DNA of 34,062 nucleotides from an uncultured Sutterella sp. (GTDB taxonomy: Bacteria; Pseudomonadota; Gammaproteobacteria; Burkholderiales; Burkholderiaceae_F). Shown here one piece after another: positions 23,943-33,462 of this stretch. The DNA is taken from NCBI GenBank assembly GCA_905202595.1, contig CAJKSP010000025.1, positions 1-34,062 of the forward strand, in the 5' to 3' direction. A model generated the notes under the pieces. It worked only from the letters and a program-made list of their open reading frames with translations. It had not been told where the DNA came from and made no database searches. The number at the start of each line of letters is the position of its first letter. Within the stretch, counting starts at the first letter, position 1. The translations under genes were made by a program, and so were the position numbers.

Positions 23943-25361
23943 TTAGCTGATGCCTGCTGCCTTTCGCCGATCGAGCTTGGCGATGCCGCCCGCAACGACG
24001 ATGGGGTCGAGCCCGGCGCTGCGCGCCGCTTCGGCGCCTGTGGCCGTGCAGATGGCCTGCGCGCCGGCGCCTGCAGGCTGGCCGTCGCGCAGCACGAACC
24101 GGCCCATGACGAGCGAATGGCGCGCCGTCTGCGTCGTCGGGTCGTAGATCGTGAGGTCTGCATCCGTGCCGATGCCGAGCGTGCCTTTCTGCGGCAGTCC
24201 GAGCATGAGCGACGGCAGCAGCGCTGTCTTCACGGCGAAATCCACCGGATCGAGGCCGCCGAGCTTGACGAGCGACAGGCCTGACGACAGGATGACGTTG
24301 CGCGGAATGCCGCCGCCGTCCGTGCTGATGCCGTCAATGAGGAAGCTGCCGTCGGCGCGGCGGGCCGTCGCGAAGAACGCGCGGGAGGCGAAGGGATTGA
24401 CGCCGTCAAAGGAGCCGTCCACCGGCCGTCCCTTTTCCGTCGCTTCGTTGAAGTACTCGAGTCCTTCCAAACCATCCGCGACGGCGACGTCGTCGCCGCT
24501 CGGAATCAGAACGCCGAGACGGCGGGCGAGAATCGCCGAGCGGACGCCTTCAATCGTGGGCTCGAAGCCGAAGGCGGCGAGATTCTTCGTCACGATGGCC
24601 GACTTCGGCTGGCCGTTCTGCATGCCGAGCGGACAGCCGTTTCGCGCAGAGAGGTAGCTCTCCGTCACCAGTTCGGGATGCGCTTCAAGAAGCGAAGCGG
24701 CTTCCTCGCACTCTTCGAGCACGGGCTTGACGCGGCCTCTGCAGTAGGCGTTCAGGTGCGGCATATGGAGCGGATGCCCGTCGCATAGCGCCACGGCTTC
24801 CTTCAAGCCATTGAGGTCAGATCCCTGTTCGGTCGTGCCGGCATGCCACGCCATATAGACGCCGCGGTCAGCCGCAGCCTTCACCATGCGGGCGGAAGCG
24901 CGCGGCGTCAGCGGAAAATGTCCGCCGAGCAGCTTGACGCCCAGCGCGCCGCCTGCAAGCGACTGCGTGATGAAGCGGTCGATCTCTTCAGCCGAAGGAT
25001 CGTTTCCTGAAACATTGCGGCCCGGAAGAATCGCGTTGAGAACGGCGATATTGAGGCCGCGTCCGAACTCTCGGGCTTCTTGGAACACCTTCTCGGTCGG
25101 CCCCGACATGTCGATGCAAGTCGTGACGCCCGCTCGAGCGAGCATGGCATGGCTCTTCGCGCTCGGCGCCAGATGCAGATGCGTGTCGATCACGCCGGGC
25201 TGCAGCACCAGGCCGGCAGCATCGAGCTCGCTCGCCGCCTCGCCCTGCAGGTTCGGGCCGACGGCCGCAATGCGCCCGCCTTCGAGCGCGACGTCAGCCT
25301 GCCGCAGAGTGCGCTCGCCCGGATCTACAACGTCGGCACCGCGAATAATGAGGTCGTACAT
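23943..25361 (-). CDS. Amidohydrolase (dihydroorotase/hydantoinase/deacylase-like)
   Basis: 472 residues of the metal-dependent amidohydrolase superfamily. N-terminal beta sandwich and entry motif GVIDTHLHLAP, with metal ligands H61 and H63; GVKLLGGHFP carries K143, a candidate carbamylated bridging Lys; AWHAGTT (H173) and HMPHLNAYCRG (H199, H202) give further ligands; SGDDVAVAD carries the likely catalytic Asp. The C-terminus (GTLGIGTDADLTIYDP and VLRDGQPAG) closes the sandwich. The reaction should be hydrolysis of an amide or cyclic amide; no signal peptide, so cytoplasmic. The substrate is not clear. GAGGAG lies before the ATG, and the start is 18 bp after the carrier stop, so the two form an operon. 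Confidence 0.88.
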   Translation of the reverse strand: MYDLIIRGADVVDPGERTLRQADVALEGGRIAAVGPNLQGEAASELDAAGLVLQPGVIDTHLHLAPSAKSHAMLARAGVTTCIDMSGPTEKVFQEAREFGRGLNIAVLNAILPGRNVSGNDPSAEEIDRFITQSLAGGALGVKLLGGHFPLTPRASARMVKAAADRGVYMAWHAGTTEQGSDLNGLKEAVALCDGHPLHMPHLNAYCRGRVKPVLEECEEAASLLEAHPELVTESYLSARNGCPLGMQNGQPKSAIVTKNLAAFGFEPTIEGVRSAILARRLGVLIPSGDDVAVADGLEGLEYFNEATEKGRPVDGSFDGVNPFASRAFFATARRADGSFLIDGISTDGGGIPRNVILSSGLSLVKLGGLDPVDFAVKTALLPSLMLGLPQKGTLGIGTDADLTIYDPTTQTARHSLVMGRFVLRDGQPAGAGAQAICTATGAEAARSAGLDPIVVAGGIAKLDRRKAAGIS

Positions 25362-25379
25362 GGCTACCGCTCCTCAGCG

Positions 25380-26648
25380 CTAGACGATGATGAGCGCGGC
25401 CACGATGAGCGCAACGAACATGCCCGGGAAGAGGCGCTTCATCACCATGATCGGATCAGCATGCGCAAAGCCCGCCACGATGATGATGCAGCCGGCAAGC
25501 GGGCTCGCCGTGCGGCCGAACTGACCTGCCAGAATGGCGAGGAGGCCGAGAGATTCCGGATCCATGCCGAAGCTCGCCGCCGAGGGCGTCACCGCCTGAT
25601 TGAAGGCCCAGATCGCCGCTTCGCCGGAGCCGGTGCCCATAGCCATCAGGAAGGGGCCGAAAGCGGCGCCCCAGCGGGCGAAGTCGTTTGAATGCTTGAG
25701 GTATTCGATGAAGGCTGAAACGGCGCCCGTCGCCTGAAGGCCCGCCGCGAAAACGCCGGCGGCGACAATGAGGCCGATCACCTGCGCATAGCCGGAGCCC
25801 ATGCCTTTGAAGAAGGCCTTGGAGAGCTCGCCCGGATTCATGAGCGTGATGACCGCGATGAAGAACGTGCCGATGAGCATGGCCGCCACGACGTCGACGC
25901 CGGCCTTCGGGAACCAGATCGCCGCAGAGATCAGAATCGCGCAGGGAACGAGCGGCGCAATAGCCTTGAGATAGTTCACCTTGAAGGCTTCAGCAGGCTT
26001 CGTTTCGCCGATTTCCGTGAATTCGGCAGGATCCGCCTTGTGATCCTTGTTCTTCACGATCATGATCGCGGCGTTGATGATGGTGCCGAGCAGCACCAGA
26101 CCCACGCAGTACGGCAGGATGTAGGCGATGAAGGCCATGAGGTCCATGTCGGCCATCTTCGCCACATAGATGTCATGAGCGCAGCCCGGATTGAGAAGGA
26201 GGCCCGTCATCGTGCCGCCGCCCACAGCCGCCGCAGCCGGGCGGATGCCGGCGCGAAGCAGAAGCGGAATGAAGGTCGCGCCGGCCGTCGCCGCCGTGCC
26301 GGCTGCCGACATGATCGCGATGTTGATGAGGAAGGTGAGAATCGTCGTCGCCGGAATCAGCATGCCGCCGAGCTTCTTGAGCGGCGCAGCAACGGCAGCG
26401 ACAAGATGCTGGTCGCACTTCGACGCAGAAACGACCGCCGCAAAGCCCATGGCCGCGCAGATCGCCGGCACGAGCGTGCCGTTCGTCATGCCTTTGACGA
26501 ACGACTGAAAGGCCTTGACAGGCTCGCCGGCTACAGCGCACATGACGAAGCCCGCCACAACGAGCAGCATGCGCGTCTCGAAGCGCTTCACGAGTCCGAT
26601 GACGGTGAGGATGATCACCGCGATGGCAAACCAGATTTGCCAGGTCAT
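25380..26648 (-). CDS. DcuC-family anaerobic C4-dicarboxylate carrier
   Basis: 422 residues, almost entirely hydrophobic, with ~12 spans. DcuC-type features: FVKGMTNGTLVPAICAAMGFAAVVSASKCDQHLV, split by the conserved Gly-rich turn; AAAAVGGGTMTGLLLNPGCAHDIYVAKM; and FLMAMGTGSGEAAIWAFNQAVTPSAAS. The family moves fumarate, succinate or related acids across the inner membrane during anaerobic growth; the exact substrate here may be an amidated or succinylated acid fed to the amidohydrolase next door. TAGGAG lies upstream of the ATG. It is the first gene of the minus-strand series and is divergent from the LysR gene, with an operator-like palindrome (26785) ~140 bp upstream. Confidence 0.85.
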   Translation of the reverse strand: MTWQIWFAIAVIILTVIGLVKRFETRMLLVVAGFVMCAVAGEPVKAFQSFVKGMTNGTLVPAICAAMGFAAVVSASKCDQHLVAAVAAPLKKLGGMLIPATTILTFLINIAIMSAAGTAATAGATFIPLLLRAGIRPAAAAVGGGTMTGLLLNPGCAHDIYVAKMADMDLMAFIAYILPYCVGLVLLGTIINAAIMIVKNKDHKADPAEFTEIGETKPAEAFKVNYLKAIAPLVPCAILISAAIWFPKAGVDVVAAMLIGTFFIAVITLMNPGELSKAFFKGMGSGYAQVIGLIVAAGVFAAGLQATGAVSAFIEYLKHSNDFARWGAAFGPFLMAMGTGSGEAAIWAFNQAVTPSAASFGMDPESLGLLAILAGQFGRTASPLAGCIIIVAGFAHADPIMVMKRLFPGMFVALIVAALIIV

Positions 26649-26784
26649 GATGTGTTTTCTCCTAGGTGGACCGAGGGGGATGGGTCGGATGAAGATCGAT
26701 TGCCGGAAAGGTCTTTTTCTGCCGGCAGAAGCGAGTATTCAAAAGTCTGAGAGAAAAAAGAAGGCAATGAATTGATGGCATTTG

Positions 26785-26799
26785 TTGCGCACTGCGCAA
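26785..26799. promoter_or_regulatory. LysR-type operator candidate 1 (before the carrier operon)
   Basis: TTGCGCACTGCGCAA is a near-perfect palindrome (TTGCGC-ACT-GCGCAA) with T-N11-A shape, as favoured by LysR-type regulators. It lies in the 324-bp divergent gap 26649-26972, which holds no gene. The same gap carries the direct repeat GCGTCATAT at 26867-26875 and 26884-26892. Confidence 0.7.
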
Positions 26800-26896
26800 T
26801 AAATAAGCAGGGCAAACCCTTAGGGATGCGGCCTCGAATGCCAGTCATTCAAGAGTTGGCGGCGTTGCGTCATATTGCATGCCGCGTCATATCTCA

Positions 26897-26911
26897 TTGC
26901 GCAGTGCGCCA
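26897..26911. promoter_or_regulatory. LysR-type operator candidate 2 (before the LysR gene)
   Basis: TTGCGCAGTGCGCCA equals the reverse complement of operator 1 except at one base. It lies 61 bp before the LysR start, a usual place for autoregulation. CATAAT follows directly and may serve as a -10 element. Confidence 0.7.
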
Positions 26912-26972
26912 TAATTGAGGGTAACTACGCAGCAGCAGACTTCTGCGCTGCGTCTGACAAGAGGAGTCTTCC

Positions 26973-27926
26973 ATGCCGCGAACAGACGACATTCACGTAT
27001 GGCGCATCTTTTGCGAAGCGGCTCGAGCGGGCGGCGTCAATGCGGCCTGCGACAAGCTTCAGTGTGAGCCGAGCACCGTGAGCCGCGCGCTCAAAGCAAT
27101 CGAAGCGGAGCTCGGCGGACTGCTCTTCGAACGAGGATCGAGGCCGCTCAAGCTCACGGAGCTCGGCGAGCGCGCTCAGCGCCGAGCGCTGGCGCTTCTT
27201 CGCTGCCACGACGACATGATGACGGACCTCAAGGGCGAAAAGGACCGGCTTGCCGGCGTGATCCGCCTGGCTGCCCACGCCGGCATCGGTCCGATTGAAA
27301 TCACGCCGGCGCTCGTGGACTTTCAGACGATTTATCCCGACATCGAGCTCGAACTGCACCAGCTGAGCAGCACCATTCCGGCAGCCTTCAGCTGCGACGG
27401 CATCATGCTCGACGTCGTTGTGGGCTACGGCCCAGACTCCCCGCCTTCAGGCATCATTGCGCGCTATGTCGGCGAAATGCCCTTCATTGCCTGCGCCTCC
27501 CCTTTCTATTTGCAGAGGCACGGCACGCCGCGGCATCCGGCCGACCTTGCTGCGCACACCGGCATTCTCATTCAGACACCCTCGCGCAATGCAACGGAAA
27601 CGCTCACGAAGAACGGACAGACCGTGAATCTTCACTGGCGCAGCTCGCTCAAGTTCAACAGTCTGATTTCAGCAAAGTCCGCCGCCATGCTAGGCGCAGG
27701 CATCGTGCCCGACATGCCGCTCTTTCATGTGACGAAGGAATTCAAAACCAAGCAGCTCGTGCCGATTCTGCCCGGCTGGCGGCGCCAAGCTGCCGCCTGC
27801 TACGTCAGCGCCACGCTTGATGCCTGGGAAAAGAAGCGCGTTCGCGTATTCGTAGAATGGCTCGCCGAACGCGAGCGCAATTCGCTGCTGCGGCTCAGGA
27901 ATGAGAATCAGATTTTCTTTGCCTAG
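26973..27926 (+). CDS. LysR-type transcriptional regulator
   Basis: 317 residues. The N-terminal winged helix-turn-helix spans about residues 8-65 (WRIFCEAARAGGVNAACDKL, then PSTVSRALKAIEAELGGLLFER); the effector-binding domain follows from about residue 92 (GVIRLAAHAGIGPIEITPAL) to the end. The linker helix and the total length are standard. GAGGAG precedes the ATG. It is divergent from the carrier operon and upstream of the symporter. Matching palindromes and half-sites on both sides of the gene suggest it controls both neighbours and itself. The inducer is unknown. Confidence 0.93.
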   Translation: MPRTDDIHVWRIFCEAARAGGVNAACDKLQCEPSTVSRALKAIEAELGGLLFERGSRPLKLTELGERAQRRALALLRCHDDMMTDLKGEKDRLAGVIRLAAHAGIGPIEITPALVDFQTIYPDIELELHQLSSTIPAAFSCDGIMLDVVVGYGPDSPPSGIIARYVGEMPFIACASPFYLQRHGTPRHPADLAAHTGILIQTPSRNATETLTKNGQTVNLHWRSSLKFNSLISAKSAAMLGAGIVPDMPLFHVTKEFKTKQLVPILPGWRRQAAACYVSATLDAWEKKRVRVFVEWLAERERNSLLRLRNENQIFFA

Positions 27927-27943
27927 CGCATGCCGGCGGCTGA

Positions 27944-28002
27944 TGCGCAATTGAGCGCAGGTTGACCGGATGCGGCCAGTACGTTTTATCTAATTGCGCA
28001 CT
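27944..28002. promoter_or_regulatory. LysR-type half-sites before the symporter gene
   Basis: GCGCAATTGAGCGC (27945-27958) contains the TTGCGC half on the minus strand, and TTGCGCACT (27994-28002) repeats the first nine bases of operator 1. TACAAT at 28019-28024 is a good -10 candidate, so the second half-site would overlap the -35 area, as for an activator. The symporter ATG is 110 bp downstream. Confidence 0.5.
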
Positions 28003-28048
28003 TCGTTCGATTTGTTAGTACAATCATTGACAAAATTACTCAAGAATT

Positions 28049-28086
28049 AGCCCCGGCTGCCTCTTTTGGACTCTGCGGCCGGGGCT
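28049..28086 (+). promoter_or_regulatory. Leader hairpin before the symporter gene
   Basis: AGCCCCGGC (28049-28057) and GCCGGGGCT (28078-28086) form a perfect 9-bp stem with a 20-base loop, followed by TTG. It lies 25 bases before the symporter start, after the LysR stop. It may terminate LysR read-through or act in the symporter leader. Confidence 0.45.
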
Positions 28087-28111
28087 TTGCCTTCCCATGA
28101 GGAATCGCACC

Positions 28112-29479
28112 ATGCAGCAGCCCAGCCGCACATCCGCCGATGCTTCGTCCACTTTGCGCGTTGCACCCGATCCATCCCCTGCTTCAGCTTCGCTCAGCAC
28201 GCCGGCCGTTCGGCCGCCGCAGGTGCGAATCGCGCTCCTTTATCTAGCCGCCATGGCGCTCGGACTGGCATGCGGCTTCTGGGGCGGCGAAATGCTCGCC
28301 GCAGCCGGCAGCCTCATCTCGTCCGTCTTCATCCGCCTCTTCAAATTCATTTCGATTCCGATCATTGCCGTCTCAATCATCTCAACGCTGTCGAGCATCG
28401 CTCAATCGGCTGAATCCGGACGCATTTTCAAGCGGACCGTCTTCTATACGCTTTTGACGACAATCCTGGCCGCATCGCTCGCTGCCGCTCTCTACCTCAT
28501 CATTGCTCCGGCAAACGTCGAACTTTCAAGCGGCGCAGCAGCAGGCGCATCATCAACGCTAGCGGGCCTTGCGCTCGGCAGCGGAGAAAAAGGCTACGCC
28601 GACTATGCGCTCTCGATCATTCCTGACAACGCCCTGTCGCCGTTCCTTTCTGCCAATGTGCTCTCTGTGCTGCTGATTGCCGCAACAGTCGGCATCGCCA
28701 TTGCCAAGCTGCCGCGAGGGAGCGCCGAGCAGCGCGTGCTCTCTGCGTTTTTCTCCGGACTGCAGTCTGTGCTCTTTACGATGGTGCGCTGGATCATTGC
28801 GCTTCTTCCCATCGGACTCTTCGGCTTCTTCACGGTTCTCGCCGGCGAACTCAAGGCGGGACTTGCACTCGGCGGCCTCGGCGCCTATTTCGGCACCGTC
28901 ATCGCCGCCAATCTGCTGCAGATGACGGTGGTGCTGCCGCTTCTTCTCCTGATGCGCGGGATTCGACCGCTTGCTCTTGCCAGACGCATGGCGCCGGCGC
29001 TTGCTTTGGCCTTTTTCTCCAAATCATCCGCAGGCACGCTGCCGCTGACGCTGCAGTGCAGCGAAGCCGCCGGCGTTTCGCGCACCGTCTCCCGCTTCGT
29101 GCTTCCGCTCTGCACCACGATCAACATGAACGGCTGCGCCGCCTTCATTCTCATCACGGTCGCCTTCGTGCTGCAGAACGCCGGCGCTGCGCTGACGCCG
29201 GGCATGCTGGCGCTTTGGGTGCTCATCGCTACGATTGCCGCAGTCGGCAACGCCGGCGTGCCGATGGGCTGCTTCTTTCTTTCCGCAAGCCTTTTGGCGA
29301 GCATGAATGCGCCGCTGCTTCTTCTTGGCCTGATTCTGCCCGTCTATGCCGTCATCGATGCCGTCGAAACGGCCTTGAACGTCTGGAGCGACAGCTCGGT
29401 CGCGGCGATGGTGCATCGCGATCTCGAACGTCAGGATGATTCAAACAGACCAGCAAAGGAGGCTGCCGCTGAAATCTAG
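28112..29479 (+). CDS. Dicarboxylate/amino acid:cation symporter (DAACS family)
   Basis: 455 residues from ATG 28112, chosen over ATG 28097 because GAGGAA lies 7 bases before it. The family imports glutamate, aspartate, serine or C4-dicarboxylates with Na+ or H+. Motifs: SKSSAGTLPLTL (the hairpin HP1 Ser-rich stretch), NMNGCAAF (NMDGT-like, cation and substrate site), and VIDAVETALNVWSDS at the C-terminal substrate helix, where the usual D-x-x-R-T-x-x-N-V is D-x-x-E-T-x-x-N-V. The Arg that pairs with a second carboxylate in glutamate carriers is therefore not seen. This favours a neutral amino acid or another substrate. It has a 40-residue Ser/Pro-rich cytoplasmic N-terminus. The gene lies downstream of the LysR regulator. 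Confidence 0.88.
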   Translation: MQQPSRTSADASSTLRVAPDPSPASASLSTPAVRPPQVRIALLYLAAMALGLACGFWGGEMLAAAGSLISSVFIRLFKFISIPIIAVSIISTLSSIAQSAESGRIFKRTVFYTLLTTILAASLAAALYLIIAPANVELSSGAAAGASSTLAGLALGSGEKGYADYALSIIPDNALSPFLSANVLSVLLIAATVGIAIAKLPRGSAEQRVLSAFFSGLQSVLFTMVRWIIALLPIGLFGFFTVLAGELKAGLALGGLGAYFGTVIAANLLQMTVVLPLLLLMRGIRPLALARRMAPALALAFFSKSSAGTLPLTLQCSEAAGVSRTVSRFVLPLCTTINMNGCAAFILITVAFVLQNAGAALTPGMLALWVLIATIAAVGNAGVPMGCFFLSASLLASMNAPLLLLGLILPVYAVIDAVETALNVWSDSSVAAMVHRDLERQDDSNRPAKEAAAEI

Positions 29480-29510
29480 CGAAAGCCTCTTGTTGAAGGC
29501 CTAAGTCAAA

Positions 29511-29546
29511 AAAGCCTCCGCACTCGCTGCCGAATGCGGAGGCTTT
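29511..29546. terminator. Bidirectional intrinsic terminator between symporter and GGT-like gene
   Basis: AAAGCCTCCGCA (29511-29522) and TGCGGAGGCTTT (29535-29546) form a perfect 12-bp stem with a 12-base loop. Six A precede the GC core on the plus strand (T-run for the minus transcript) and TTT follows it. It separates the convergent genes. Confidence 0.9.
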
Positions 29547-29594
29547 GCCGCCTTCATTTGGTTCAAGTCCGCCTGTCAGACGGACTTGGCCTTA

Positions 29595-31211
<1,617 letters not shown>

Positions 31212-31529
31212 AGCTGAAAGCTTCTTTGAAGTGAATGGGATTGCCGGCGGGCGCCGCCGGATGCGGAAGAAACTGCGCTTCTGAACTGCACGCTTCGCCA
31301 GCAACAGAGCGGCGGAGTTCAAGCGGCAGACGAACATGCAGCGCCGTCTGCCGCGAGATGAACTTGGCAGCAAAAACGCATGAAAACAGCGCACCCTTGA
31401 GACTAGTCGGGAACGCTCCGCCGGTCATCAGGCTTTCAGCCTAGATCGCCTTGCCTCAGCAAGAAAAAAGCGCTTGCCGCCATCGAATGCGCCATGCAGC
31501 TTGAGGGCGGCGATGCGCAAAGCAGCCGC
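31212..31529. other. Intergenic region between GGT-like and phosphatase genes
   Basis: 318 bp with no credible gene. It holds a perfect 7-bp GC hairpin CCGGCGG-GCG-CCGCCGG (31244-31260) in the probable leader of the GGT-like gene. It also holds six A at 31464-31469, a possible T-run for the minus-strand phosphatase transcript, without a strong stem before it. Confidence 0.5.
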
Positions 31530-32270
31530 CTAGCCGGCCGAAGCGATGAATTTGCGCGCCTGAGCGGCGCTTGCAGGCGCAGCGATGTGCGCGTCTGCGC
31601 CAAGCAGCTCCGCCAGCACGGCATGACAGCCTGCCGCGCCAGCCAGCGGCCGGAAGCTTGAAAGCGTCTCCCAGCTCATGGCGCCCGTCGCCACGCCGAC
31701 GCCTCGGCAGCCGAAATTAGCCGCCATCTGAAGATCGTGCGTCGTGTCGCCGATCATCACGGTCTGTTCTTTGGAGATGCCGGTCTCAATCTCGATCTGC
31801 TCGAGCATGCCGGGATCGGGCTTCGAGGGATTTTCGTCCGCTGTCTGCGTCGTGAAGAAATAGCGCTCAAGCCCCGTCAGCTTGAGCATGCGGTTGAGGC
31901 CTGGCCGGCTTTTGCCTGTAGCTACCGCCAAAACGACGCCCGCGGCCTGCAGGCTCTGCAGAAGCGCCTCAACGCCAGGGAACAGCATGACTTCGCCCTC
32001 GAGAACGCGGTAGCGCTCGACATAGGCGTCGCTGAAGGCCTCCCACTGCGAGGGACGGCATTCGGGCGCAGCGATCGAAATGGCTTCGCGCCAGCCGAGC
32101 CCGATGACGGAGCGTGCGACCTCTGCGTCTGGCACAGCCAGCCCGAGCTTGGCGCAGGCGTATTGGATGCTTTGAGAGATGGCGGCCGTCGTATCGACAA
32201 TTGTGCCGTCCCAGTCGAAGACGGCAAGCGAAAAAGCGCCGATCGGGGATGCATGCAAGTGCTGAGGCAT
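31530..32270 (-). CDS. HAD-superfamily hydrolase, phosphoglycolate phosphatase-like
   Basis: 246 residues from ATG 32270, which has GGAGAAG 8 bases upstream; a longer frame to 32363 lacks family character. HAD motifs in order: FDWDGTIVDT (nucleophile D19, acid/base D21), ATGKSRPGL (motif II), KPDPGM (motif III Lys) and IGDTTHDLQMA (motif IV). A helical C1 cap lies between motifs I and II. The likely reaction is hydrolysis of a small phosphate ester, as in Gph. The gene lies 151 bp after rluC on the same strand, a pairing common in Burkholderiales. Confidence 0.88.
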   Translation of the reverse strand: MPQHLHASPIGAFSLAVFDWDGTIVDTTAAISQSIQYACAKLGLAVPDAEVARSVIGLGWREAISIAAPECRPSQWEAFSDAYVERYRVLEGEVMLFPGVEALLQSLQAAGVVLAVATGKSRPGLNRMLKLTGLERYFFTTQTADENPSKPDPGMLEQIEIETGISKEQTVMIGDTTHDLQMAANFGCRGVGVATGAMSWETLSSFRPLAGAAGCHAVLAELLGADAHIAAPASAAQARKFIASAG

Positions 32271-32421
32271 GGTGAGCTTCTCCAAAAATGCTTGAGGGCA
32301 GGCGGCCCTTCTGCAGCATGATGCTCGAAAACGAGCCCTTTCTTCTGCGCGCGGCGCCGGCAAAAAAAGTCCTGGCGGCCACCCGCCTCTGCAGGCTCTG
32401 TGGCCGAACGGCCCAAGTTGC

Positions 32422-33462
32422 CTATTGCTCCGCCCCAGGTGCGCTGCCGGCCTTCTTTCTGGCCTCCAGCGCCTTCAAAAGCGTCGTGCAGGCTTCAGGA
32501 AGCGGCGCCTGAATGTCAAGCGGCTCGCCCGTCACGGGATGTTCGAAAGCAAGGCGCCAAGCATGAAGAAACATGCGCTTGAAGGGAACGCCCAGCGCGC
32601 CGCGAGCTGCCGCCTTGTTGAATTCAAAGTCGCCGTATTTGTCGTCGCCCACCAGCGGGTGGCCGCAGGCAAGCGCATGAACGCGAATCTGATGCGTGCG
32701 GCCGGTTTTGAGCTCCACGTCAAGGTAAGAGACGTCGCCGAAGCGCTCGAGAAGCGTGAAGATCGAGTGGGCCGGCATGCCTTCGGGATTGACGCGCACG
32801 CGCCGCTCGCCTGACGGCAGCAGATAGCGCTCAAGCGCCAACTTCACGTGCTGGCGCTCGTTCACCCAATCGCCTTTGGCAAGCGCTCGGTAATGCTTCT
32901 CGACGCCGCCGGCCTTCATGAGGTCGTGCATGCGCACAAGCGCCTTTCTCGTCTTGGCGATGACGATGGCGCCGCTCGTTTCCTTGTCAAGCCGATGGCA
33001 GAGCTCGAGCATCGGCTCCTCTGGCCGCGTCGCCCGCAGCCGCTCGATGAGCCCGTAGGAAATGCCGGAGCCGCCGTGCGCCGCCAAGCCTGCGGGCTTG
33101 TTGACGACAAGCAGATGCCGGTCTTCGAACAGCACGGGAAGGACGCCCTCTGCGATCGGCGCCGCAGGCGCTGCAGCGACAGGCTTCTCGGAAACGCGCA
33201 TCGGCGGGATGCGCAGCACATCGTCCGCTTCAAGCTTCGTTTCAGCCTTGGCGCGATGGCGGTTCACGCGCACCTCGCCCTGGCGGATCACGCGGTAGAT
33301 GTGGCTCTTGGGCACGCCTCGCGCACGGCGGATGAGGAAGTTGTCGAGCCGCTGGCCGGCGGCGTCCTCTCCCACTTCGACGTAGGAGATGCGGTCGCTC
33401 GGCAGCGTGCGGATTCGAGCAGAAGGCTCAGGCGAAATTTCAGTCTTGGCAGAAGCGCACAT
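32422..33462 (-). CDS. rluC: 23S rRNA pseudouridine synthase RluC
   Basis: 346 residues. RluC makes pseudouridines 955, 2504 and 2580 in 23S rRNA (E. coli numbering). An N-terminal S4 RNA-binding domain (GQRLDNFLIRRARGVPKSHI, YRVIRQGEVRVN) precedes the catalytic domain with HRLDKETSG (catalytic D159), LKTGRTHQIRVHA and GDDKYGD. ATG 33462 is kept, but no clear RBS is seen and a TATAGA, a possible -10 element, ends 2 bases before it, so the message may be nearly leaderless or the promoter match may be chance. Confidence 0.94.
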   Translation of the reverse strand: MCASAKTEISPEPSARIRTLPSDRISYVEVGEDAAGQRLDNFLIRRARGVPKSHIYRVIRQGEVRVNRHRAKAETKLEADDVLRIPPMRVSEKPVAAAPAAPIAEGVLPVLFEDRHLLVVNKPAGLAAHGGSGISYGLIERLRATRPEEPMLELCHRLDKETSGAIVIAKTRKALVRMHDLMKAGGVEKHYRALAKGDWVNERQHVKLALERYLLPSGERRVRVNPEGMPAHSIFTLLERFGDVSYLDVELKTGRTHQIRVHALACGHPLVGDDKYGDFEFNKAAARGALGVPFKRMFLHAWRLAFEHPVTGEPLDIQAPLPEACTTLLKALEARKKAGSAPGAEQ

